Part shown: positions 7,056-13,198 of the stretch, in pieces
Layout of the letters: every line of letters begins with the position of its first letter
How positions within the stretch are numbered: the first letter of the stretch is position 1
Source: Rikenellaceae bacterium
GTDB taxonomy: Bacteria; Bacteroidota; Bacteroidia; Bacteroidales; UBA932
DNA length: 15,402 bases
NCBI GenBank assembly: GCA_003513895.1
Contig: DOSU01000014.1
Location: 16,478-31,879 of the forward strand
Direction: 5' to 3'
Translations under genes and position numbers: made by a program
The notes under the pieces: model-generated
What the model was told of the DNA's origin: nothing
What the model saw: the letters and a program-made list of their open reading frames with translations, nothing else
Databases searched by the model: none

Positions 7056-9038
7056 TTATCTCCCTTTTTTGAAGACTATTGCGCTACGACTTGGAAGGTA
7101 AACAGAAAGCATATTGTTCTCTTTTTCCACAATGGTAAAGTGGTCTGTTTTTGCAGAATTTCTTCCAAATCCACCGAATTTTAACAAGTCTGTGTCCAGA
7201 ACAATTTCGTATCTCCCCGGAGGAGCGTTGAACCTGAAGTTGGGATACGACTCGGAAGGGTTGAAATTGAACGCAAAGAGGTATTCTCCCCTTGCAAATA
7301 TGAGTACTTGTTGCTGGACATGCTGATATAGCGATTGGGGTCTCTCCTTATAGATTTTTGATTTTTTTATAAAGTGGACCATCTCTTTGTCGAAGTCCAG
7401 CAGGTATTTGTATTTAAGCTTATTATCATCGGCAAGTGACCACAGGCGCCTTGCATAATGAAAAGACCAGTCGTTTCCCTGTCGCGGAAAGTCTATCCAT
7501 TCCGGATGACCGAATTCGTTTCCCATAAAATTGAGATATCCGTTGCCCGATGTTGCGATAGTTATAAGACGAATCATTTTGTGCAGCGCAATTCCTCTGT
7601 CGACAGTGAGGTTTTCAATTGACCTGCTCATTGATGTATACATGTGTGCGTCCAGCAATCGGAAGATTATGGTTTTGTCGCCCACCATTGCCTGGTCGTG
7701 GCACTCGGCATAACTTATGGTTTTTTCGTCAATCCGTTTGTTTGTAAGTTCCCAGAACATATCACCCACATTCCACTCTTCATCTTTTAACTCCTTTATC
7801 CACTTTATCCAGTGATCGGCCACTCCCATGCTCATCCGGAAATCAAACCCAATTCCACCGGACTCAAATGGAGCAGCAAGCCCGGGCATTCCGCTCACAT
7901 CTTCGGCAATAGAAATTGAAAAAGGATTTATCTCCTTTATCATCATATTTGCAAGAGAGAGATAGACCATGGCATCGATGTCCAGATTATCTCCAAAATA
8001 GCAGCTATAATCGGTAAAATCCTTGCCAAGCCCGTGATCGGCGTAAATCATGCTTGTAATTCCGTCGAAGCGAAAACCATCGAAATGGTACTCCTCCAGC
8101 CAGTATTTACAATTTGAAAGCAGGAACATCAGAACTTCGTCACGGCCGTAATTGAAGCATCGGGAACCCCACGCAGGGTGGTCGCCTTTGGCGCCTTCGT
8201 GGAAGTAGAGGTATCTGGTACCGTCAAACTCCGAAAGGCCTTCGGCAGTATTGTTAACTGCATGTGAATGGACAATGTCAATTATGACTGAAATATCGTG
8301 TGAGTGTGCCTCGTCTATAAGCAATTTGAGCTCTTCCGGAGTCCCGAACCTTGAACTGGCTGCAAAAAAGCTTGAAACCTGATAGCCGAATGACCCATAG
8401 TACGGGTGCTCCTGAATCGCCATCAACTGAATTGTGTTGTATCCCAGCTTTGATATCTTCGGAAGAACATCCCTGCGGAAGGAGTTGTATGTCCCAACTC
8501 CGTATTCTTCTGTACTCATCCCAATGTGGGCTTCGTAGATAAGCGGGTTAATGATTTTTTTCGAAACTTTGTTCTTCCATTCGAAAGGAGCCGGATCCCA
8601 TATTTGTGCCGAAAACAACTTTGTCTGAGGGTCCTGTACAACTCTGGTTGCATATGCAGGGATTCTCTCTCCTTCTCCCCCGGCCCATACCACGAGCCAT
8701 TTAAAAAGGTCTTCGTGCTTTAGTGTGTTGTTTGGCAGGATAAGCTCCCAGTTTCCGTTTTCACCCTTTTTAAAAGAAAAGTTTTCATCTTTTTTCCAGT
8801 CATTCAGGTCGCATATAAGGTAAATTGCAGTTGCATTTGGAGCCCACTCACGAAAAGCAGTTCCACTTTCTGTCTTGTGAACGCCGTAGTACAAATGACC
8901 ATTTACTGCACTGCTCAATGGTTTACTGTATCCGGCGAGTTCGAGCTTCTTTATCTGTGTCCTTTCATGCCTTCTCCAAATCTCTCTTTTATATGGTTCC
9001 AGGTAAGGATCGTCGATCCAGAGTTTCAATTCAGTCAT
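7056..9038 (-). CDS. glgB: 1,4-alpha-glucan branching enzyme, eukaryote-like GH13 type
   Basis: This 660-residue protein moves alpha-1,4 chain segments to alpha-1,6 positions, making glycogen branches. An N-terminal CBM48-like domain (about 45-155) contains FREWAPNA (62-69). The GH13 barrel follows with its four conserved regions: IDIVHSH (253-259), GFRFDGITSM (321-330) with nucleophile D325, IAEDVSG (377-383) with acid/base E379, and SYAECHDQ (442-449) with D448. The MGNEFGHPEWIDFPR stretch (505-519) and the direct GFRFDGITSM spacing resemble eukaryotic and Bacteroidota branching enzymes more than E. coli-type GlgB. A C-terminal all-beta domain starts near residue 565. In the fourth region the second position is Cys (ECHDQ) where ESHDQ is usual; this is probably tolerated. 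The start ATG lies inside the end of xseB, with 8 shared bases (ATGACTGA), which suggests translational coupling. The N-terminal motif DDPYLEPYKREI fits the start of relatives. Confidence 0.96.
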   Translation of the reverse strand: MTELKLWIDDPYLEPYKREIWRRHERTQIKKLELAGYSKPLSSAVNGHLYYGVHKTESGTAFREWAPNATAIYLICDLNDWKKDENFSFKKGENGNWELILPNNTLKHEDLFKWLVVWAGGEGERIPAYATRVVQDPQTKLFSAQIWDPAPFEWKNKVSKKIINPLIYEAHIGMSTEEYGVGTYNSFRRDVLPKISKLGYNTIQLMAIQEHPYYGSFGYQVSSFFAASSRFGTPEELKLLIDEAHSHDISVIIDIVHSHAVNNTAEGLSEFDGTRYLYFHEGAKGDHPAWGSRCFNYGRDEVLMFLLSNCKYWLEEYHFDGFRFDGITSMIYADHGLGKDFTDYSCYFGDNLDIDAMVYLSLANMMIKEINPFSISIAEDVSGMPGLAAPFESGGIGFDFRMSMGVADHWIKWIKELKDEEWNVGDMFWELTNKRIDEKTISYAECHDQAMVGDKTIIFRLLDAHMYTSMSRSIENLTVDRGIALHKMIRLITIATSGNGYLNFMGNEFGHPEWIDFPRQGNDWSFHYARRLWSLADDNKLKYKYLLDFDKEMVHFIKKSKIYKERPQSLYQHVQQQVLIFARGEYLFAFNFNPSESYPNFRFNAPPGRYEIVLDTDLLKFGGFGRNSAKTDHFTIVEKENNMLSVYLPSRSAIVFKKGR

Positions 9039-9246
9039 GACTTTCTTTCTTAGACAATTTATCTATCTCCTCTTTGTATGAACGAAGTTGCAACTGGCAA
9101 TAATTTACAAGTTCCAGAGACCTTTTTACATATGAGGATATCTCCTCGATGTTGGTCAAAGGATCTTCAATTTTTGCAACCAGCTCTTCAAGTTCGGCAA
9201 TAGCCTCTTTATAGCTTTTTTCACTTGTGTCTTTACCCTTTTTCAT
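9031..9246 (-). CDS. xseB: Exodeoxyribonuclease VII small subunit
   Basis: This 71-residue protein has the size and pattern of XseB: a short charged N-terminus, then SYKEAIAELEELVAKIED (11-28), a helix-turn-helix hairpin and a second amphipathic helix ending in a charged tail. XseB binds the large subunit XseA to form exonuclease VII, which degrades single-stranded DNA to oligonucleotides in repair and recombination. Its start overlaps the end of xseA by 14 bases (9233-9246) and its end overlaps the glgB start by 8 bases, so translation of all three may be linked. The assignment rests on length, motif and position directly after xseA; the family is short and divergent, but the pairing makes it firm. 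Confidence 0.93.
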   Translation of the reverse strand: MKKGKDTSEKSYKEAIAELEELVAKIEDPLTNIEEISSYVKRSLELVNYCQLQLRSYKEEIDKLSKKESHD

Positions 9247-10426
9247 AACTTATGCTCTCTATAATGCAATTAAGCGTACCATTTTGTACCATTACTTTAA
9301 TCTTCTCTCCCTCCGTTACCTCTTTTACGCTGTTAATTCTTTTACCGTTGCACAGTGTAATGGTGTATCCGTTTTTTAAAAGAGATAGTGGATTGACGGA
9401 TAAAATTCTTTGATTAATAAGTTCAAGCCGGTGTAATTTATTCTGTATGTTCGACTTGTAGCCCTCTAAAATATCTCTCTTTATGTTTTCAAGCCGGCTG
9501 GTCTCGTTTACAACTCGGTTCTGAACAGCTATCGAAAGTCTTCCCTGCAGGTAAGTGAGCTGTTGCTCTTCGGCCGCAAAGATATCTATAAGAAAATCTG
9601 CAGCTGCAGTTGGTGTTTTAACTGAGGTGTGAGCAACCATATCTGCAATGTGAAAGTCGTGGTCGTGGCCAATTCCGGTTAATACAGGTAAAGGAAACTG
9701 AGCAATATTTGCTGCAAGCTCGTAATCGTCAAAGCAAATAAGGTCCTGCACCCCTCCTCCTCCTCGGATAATTACGAGCAGGTGAAATTCATGTGCTCTT
9801 TGCGCAATTTTATCCATCGCCTCAATTATTCCAGCTGGTGCCAAATTTCCCTGCATTGGCGCACAAAACAGCTCTGTCCGGAATTTGAATCCGAATTCAT
9901 TTTCGTGGAGATGTTTTACAAAATCCCTGTAGCCGGCAGCCTGTTCAGAGGAGATTACTGCAATGTTGCATGGCAATGAGGCCATTTCAAGAGTTGAGTT
10001 CATGTCGAACATTCCTTCTTCTCTTAGCCTTAAAATTGTTTTTTGCCGCTCAAGCTCTTGTTCTCCAACGGTATATGAAGGATCGATGTCTGTAATTATG
10101 AGAGAAAGTCCATAGAGGGGAGAATATTGAGGTTGTGCAAGAACAAGAACCTGCATTCCCTTAGAAAGTTGTTGACCTGTTGTGCTTTCGAAAAAAGGCC
10201 TGATCATTCGGAATATTGTGGCCCAGATTATTGCCTGGCATCTTGCAGAGACCTGACTCTCTTCAGTTTTTCTGTCCACCAGATCGATGTAGCAATGCCC
10301 GTTTGACTGGTAATTTATGTCACTTATCTCGCCCTTGATCCAATATTTTTTATCCAGCTTGCTTTCAATGGAATCCTTTATTTTTTCCTGCAATTCAAGA
10401 AGGGTTATGCTGCTCTCTGTTCTCAT
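9233..10426 (-). CDS. xseA: Exodeoxyribonuclease VII large subunit
   Basis: This 397-residue protein has an N-terminal OB-fold that binds single-stranded DNA (about 1-115, with YWIKGEISDINYQSNGHCY at 28-46 and YGLSLIITDIDPSYTVGE at 105-122). The catalytic domain follows: IAVISSEQAAGYRDF (155-169), VIIRGGGGVQDLICFDD (218-234), PVLTGIGHDHDFHIADMVAH (247-266) and KTPTAAADF (270-278). A coiled region (about 285-345) and the C-terminal LLKNGYT element (349-355) complete the fold. Family members usually read GHE-x-D at the GHDHD site, so a conservative Glu-to-Asp change is present at residue 255. At 397 residues it is at the short end for the family. It is the first gene of the leftward operon; a TAnnTTTG box lies 28 bases upstream of its ATG, and a three-codon reading frame (10423-10434) ends in a TGA that overlaps the ATG. 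Confidence 0.95.
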   Translation of the reverse strand: MRTESSITLLELQEKIKDSIESKLDKKYWIKGEISDINYQSNGHCYIDLVDRKTEESQVSARCQAIIWATIFRMIRPFFESTTGQQLSKGMQVLVLAQPQYSPLYGLSLIITDIDPSYTVGEQELERQKTILRLREEGMFDMNSTLEMASLPCNIAVISSEQAAGYRDFVKHLHENEFGFKFRTELFCAPMQGNLAPAGIIEAMDKIAQRAHEFHLLVIIRGGGGVQDLICFDDYELAANIAQFPLPVLTGIGHDHDFHIADMVAHTSVKTPTAAADFLIDIFAAEEQQLTYLQGRLSIAVQNRVVNETSRLENIKRDILEGYKSNIQNKLHRLELINQRILSVNPLSLLKNGYTITLCNGKRINSVKEVTEGEKIKVMVQNGTLNCIIESISYEKG

Positions 10427-10454
10427 TCTGCCATTTTTTTAGCCCCGCACCATA

Positions 10455-10462
10455 CAAATATA
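10455..10462 (-). promoter_or_regulatory. Predicted -7 box of the leftward xseA-xseB-glycogen promoter
   Basis: On the minus strand these bases read TATATTTG, an exact match to the Bacteroidota -7 consensus TAnnTTTG. A TTTTG on the same strand at 10488-10492 could serve as the -33 element, but its spacer of 25 bases is longer than the usual 17-23 or so. The implied transcript start would give a leader of about 20 bases before the xseA ATG at 10426. This is the only strong promoter candidate for the leftward genes inside the window. Confidence 0.6.
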
Positions 10463-10474
10463 AGCATAATATTG

Positions 10475-10482
10475 TACCTTTG
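10475..10482 (+). promoter_or_regulatory. Predicted -7 box of the rightward engB-prs-nadE-der promoter
   Basis: The bases TACCTTTG match the Bacteroidota -7 consensus TAnnTTTG exactly. No clear TTTG or TTG lies at the expected -33 distance, because that stretch is occupied by the opposite-strand -7 box. The implied start near 10489 would leave a leader of only about a dozen bases before the engB ATG at 10501. This also argues against the TTG at 10480, which lies inside the box, as a start codon. Confidence 0.55.
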
Positions 10483-10500
10483 CCGCACAAAATCTGTTCT

Positions 10501-11109
10501 ATGAAGATAATTAAGGCGATATTCTCCGGAAGCTCCCAGAATGTTACCGGTAAACCTGCACAAAAGCTGCCGGAATTTGCATTTATCGGGCGGTCAAATG
10601 TGGGAAAATCATCTTTGATAAACGCTTTATGCCAGCAAGGCAAGCTTGCCCATACTTCCGGAACACCTGGAAAGACACAACTTGTAAATCACTTTCTTAT
10701 AAACGACTCCTGGTATCTCGTCGACCTTCCGGGCTACGGATATGCCAAGATTTCAAAGGCAGACCGTGAGAAACTGGCTGCTATAAACAAGAACTACATA
10801 AATGAATCGGAAGAACTCAAGGTTCTTTTTGTGCTGTTGGATTCAAGACTTGAAATTCAAAAAATTGACCTTCAATTTCTTATTACTCTTGGAGAGGCAG
10901 AAGTGCCATTTGCATTAATATACACAAAATGCGACAAACAAGGTGTCACTTCTTTGAAGGAGAGAGTGGAGAATAACAACAAGGTCTTATTTGAATACTG
11001 GGAAGAACTTCCCCCAATTTTTCTAAGTTCTGCCGAAACCGGCAAAGGGAGAGAGGAAGTGCTGGACTACATAGAGAGTATAATTAGTAAAAAAAAAATA
11101 ATTAAATAG
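10501..11109 (+). CDS. engB: Ribosome-biogenesis GTP-binding protein EngB/YsxC/YihA
   Basis: This 202-residue GTPase belongs to the EngB/YihA family, which assists assembly of the large ribosomal subunit. Visible G motifs are G1 GRSNVGKSS (30-38), the switch I element TSGTPGKT (52-59), G3 DLPGYGYA (75-82), G4 TKCD (142-145) and G5 SSAE (176-179). The FLINDSWYLVDLPGYG segment (65-80) closely follows Bacteroidota relatives. I choose the ATG at 10501 over the in-frame TTG at 10480: it gives the usual short lead before the first beta-strand (MKIIKAIFSGSS), and the TTG falls in the promoter -7 box. The gene ends with a run of ten A bases (11089-11098) coding for the lysines of SKKKIIK. Its stop lies 2 bases before prs. 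Confidence 0.95.
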   Translation: MKIIKAIFSGSSQNVTGKPAQKLPEFAFIGRSNVGKSSLINALCQQGKLAHTSGTPGKTQLVNHFLINDSWYLVDLPGYGYAKISKADREKLAAINKNYINESEELKVLFVLLDSRLEIQKIDLQFLITLGEAEVPFALIYTKCDKQGVTSLKERVENNNKVLFEYWEELPPIFLSSAETGKGREEVLDYIESIISKKKIIK

Positions 11110-11111
11110 TT

Positions 11112-12062
11112 ATGGATCACCAGCATAATTTTAAAATTTTTTCCTGTAGGAGTTCAAGATATTTGGCCGAGAAAATTGCCGATTCGCTAAAACTGGACCT
11201 TGGCAAGTCTTCAGTTACTGTTTTCAGCGACGGAGAGTTTCAGCCTGCGTTTGAAGAGAGTGTTCGAGGTGCAACTGTATTCATCGTTCAATCTACGTTC
11301 CCGCCTGTTGACAATATTTTTGAATTGCTGCTAATGATTGATGCCGCAAGAAGGGCGTCTGCATACAAAGTTATTGCCGTTATCCCTTATTTCGGATGGG
11401 CGCGCCAGGACAGGAAAGACCGCCCGAGGGTTCCAATAGGAGCAAAAATGGTTGCCAATCTACTTGACGCTGCCGGATGCGACAGAGTTATGACTGCCGA
11501 TCTTCATGCCGACCAGATTCAGGGATTTTTCGATTTCCCTGTAGATCACATTTATGCAAGCTCCATCTTTCTGCCATACCTCAGAGACCTAAATCTCGAG
11601 AACATGTCTATTGCAGCACCTGATATGGGTGGCGCAAAAAGAGCCAATGCATATTCAAGAATACTTGGATGTCCGCTCATTATTTGCCATAAATCCCGCG
11701 AAAAAGCAAATGTTGTTGGTTCAATGACAGCCATTGGGGATGTTGAAGGAAAAAACATTGTAATCATAGATGATATGATCGATACTGCCGGAACAATTAC
11801 AAAAGCAGCCGACATGCTCCTTGAGAGAGGGGCCATAAGCGTTCGGGCTCTTGCAACTCATGCCGTTCTCTCGGGACCGGCATATGAACGCATAGCCAAA
11901 TCGGCTCTTCAGGAGGTAATTATATCGGATACCATTCCAATATCAAATGACCCGGGCTTAGATATGTCCAAAATTAAAGTGCTTTCGGTTGCAGATATCT
12001 TTGCCGATGTAATCGACAAAGTTTACAATTACAAATCAATAAGTACAAGTTTTATTTTTTAA
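11112..12062 (+). CDS. prs: Ribose-phosphate pyrophosphokinase (PRPP synthase)
   Basis: This 316-residue enzyme makes 5-phosphoribosyl-1-pyrophosphate from ribose 5-phosphate and ATP, feeding nucleotide, histidine and NAD synthesis. Characteristic segments are FSDGEFQPAFEESVRG (38-53), PYFGWARQDRKDRPRVPIGA (92-111, the catalytic flexible-loop region), DLHADQIQGFFD (130-141) and the PRPP-binding loop VIIDDMIDTAGTI (217-229). Length matches class I Prs proteins. It starts 2 bases after engB and ends 2 bases before nadE. The pairing with nadE makes metabolic sense because PRPP is the ribosyl donor for the nicotinate mononucleotide from which NAD is built. The ATG at 11112 gives the expected short N-terminus before the first strand (FKIFSCRSS). 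Confidence 0.97.
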   Translation: MDHQHNFKIFSCRSSRYLAEKIADSLKLDLGKSSVTVFSDGEFQPAFEESVRGATVFIVQSTFPPVDNIFELLLMIDAARRASAYKVIAVIPYFGWARQDRKDRPRVPIGAKMVANLLDAAGCDRVMTADLHADQIQGFFDFPVDHIYASSIFLPYLRDLNLENMSIAAPDMGGAKRANAYSRILGCPLIICHKSREKANVVGSMTAIGDVEGKNIVIIDDMIDTAGTITKAADMLLERGAISVRALATHAVLSGPAYERIAKSALQEVIISDTIPISNDPGLDMSKIKVLSVADIFADVIDKVYNYKSISTSFIF

Positions 12063-12064
12063 AT

Positions 12065-12907
12065 ATGTTTAGTACAGGAGCAGATATAATCCACGACAGA
12101 CTTGTGGAATCCATCAGAACATTTTTTCGTGATGCAGGGAAAAGCAGTGCTGTCGTTGGCTTGTCCGGCGGAATCGATTCGGCTGTTGTCCTGGCTCTTG
12201 CTGTTGAAGCTCTTGGGAAAGATAATGTGCAGGCAATACTAATGCCTTCGCCCTACTCGACCCTGCACTCTGTCACAGATGCTGTTGAACTTGCCGAAAA
12301 CCTTGAAGTGAAGTACAATATTGTTCCTATAGAAGGTGTTTTTAACAGGTTTGTTAAGGAACTGGACGATCTGTTTGACAATGAGACAAAAAGGATTACA
12401 ATTGAAAATCTTCAGGCAAGAATAAGAGGCGTAATATTGATGGCCATTTCAAACCAAACAGGATCACTTGTGTTGAATACTTCGAATAAAAGTGAAGTTG
12501 CTATGGGGTATGGAACACTATACGGAGACCTTACCGGTGCTTTGATGGTACTTGCCGATGTATATAAATTGCAGGTATACAGCATAGCAAATTACATAAA
12601 CAGCCATAATGCAATTATCCCTCATGCGATTATTACAAAAGAACCTTCTGCCGAATTGAGCGAAAATCAAAAAGACAGCGACACACTTCCGGTATACTCT
12701 GTTTTGGATCCAATTTTGCATTCACTCATCGAAGAGGGGAAAAGCTCCGAAGAACTAATTGAGTGCGGAACGGACAGAAATCTCGTAAACAGGATTCGCC
12801 ACATGATGAATTCTGTTAAATTCAAGGTACACCAACTGCCACAAATGATTCAGACAGGCAGCCATCCGATCCTCCCAAAAGAAAAGTGTCTCTTTTACAA
12901 TCTTTAA
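12065..12907 (+). CDS. nadE: NAD+ synthetase, synthetase domain only (predicted ammonia-dependent)
   Basis: This 280-residue protein amidates nicotinic acid adenine dinucleotide to NAD+, the last step of NAD synthesis. It has the N-type ATP pyrophosphatase loop GLSGGIDSA (32-40), ENLQARIRG (114-122), NTSNKSE (138-144) with GYGTLYGDLTGA (148-159), and the C-terminal TKEPSAELSENQKDSDTLP (191-209). The wording of these motifs is closest to the synthetase half of glutamine-dependent NadE proteins. The N-terminal nitrilase-like glutaminase half is absent: there are only 2 bases between the prs stop and this ATG. It should therefore use free ammonia or ammonia supplied by another protein. Residues of the active site visible here look intact. 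The ATG at 12065 gives a normal beginning for this domain. A 17-base gap separates it from the next gene. Confidence 0.93.
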   Translation: MFSTGADIIHDRLVESIRTFFRDAGKSSAVVGLSGGIDSAVVLALAVEALGKDNVQAILMPSPYSTLHSVTDAVELAENLEVKYNIVPIEGVFNRFVKELDDLFDNETKRITIENLQARIRGVILMAISNQTGSLVLNTSNKSEVAMGYGTLYGDLTGALMVLADVYKLQVYSIANYINSHNAIIPHAIITKEPSAELSENQKDSDTLPVYSVLDPILHSLIEEGKSSEELIECGTDRNLVNRIRHMMNSVKFKVHQLPQMIQTGSHPILPKEKCLFYNL

Positions 12908-12924
12908 CATTATTTGAATTTTTT

Positions 12925-13194
12925 ATGGAAATTATACTTTTATCGTTAGTAATTGTTGGCCTGAGTGTCTTCCTGCTCTCTTTTAATGTTATCTTCAGGA
13001 AGGATGGCAGGTTTCCCGATAAAGAGATCGGGAGTAACAAAGAGTTGCGCAAAAAGGGTTTGATGTGTGCAAAATCGGAGGAGAAGATCCTCTGGAAGAA
13101 AAAAAAGAGTGGGTCTCTGAATATTAAATACGACCCTTTATCAGGCGGCTGTTCAAGCTGCTCAACATGCAGTTCGGACTGCGGAGATATATAA
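12925..13194 (+). CDS. Small membrane-anchored protein with C-terminal cysteine cluster, function unknown
   Basis: This 89-residue protein begins with a hydrophobic helix of about 19 residues (MEIILLSLVIVGLSVFLLSF), followed by a basic stretch (FRKDG), so it is probably a single-pass membrane protein with its C-terminal part in the cytoplasm. The middle holds GSNKELRKKGLMCAK and a lysine-rich run, and the tail reads GGCSSCSTCSSDCGD, a C-x2-C-x2-C-x3-C array that could bind a metal or an iron-sulfur cluster. I do not recognise a characterised family; similar small Cys-tailed membrane proteins are annotated as hypothetical in Bacteroidales, and FeoB-associated Cys-rich proteins have a comparable look. 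I prefer the ATG at 12925, 17 bases after nadE, to an in-frame GTG at 12886, which would overlap nadE and put 13 extra residues before the helix. It ends 4 bases before der and is probably cotranscribed with it. Confidence 0.8.
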   Translation: MEIILLSLVIVGLSVFLLSFNVIFRKDGRFPDKEIGSNKELRKKGLMCAKSEEKILWKKKKSGSLNIKYDPLSGGCSSCSTCSSDCGDI

Positions 13195-13198
13195 GATT

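Noticed and set aside
10480..10500. In-frame TTG that would extend engB by seven residues
   Set aside because: The TTG lies within the predicted -7 box TACCTTTG, the extra residues MPHKICS do not fit the family start, and an ATG follows at 10501.
11089..11098. Run of ten A bases near the end of engB as a possible phase-variation or slippage site
   Set aside because: Losing or gaining one A ends the protein within a few codons with nearly the same lysine tail, so a functional switch is unlikely; AT-rich ends are normal here.
12886..12924. In-frame GTG that would extend the small Cys-rich protein into nadE
   Set aside because: It would overlap nadE by 22 bases and put 13 residues before the membrane helix; the ATG at 12925 gives a clean helix right at the start.
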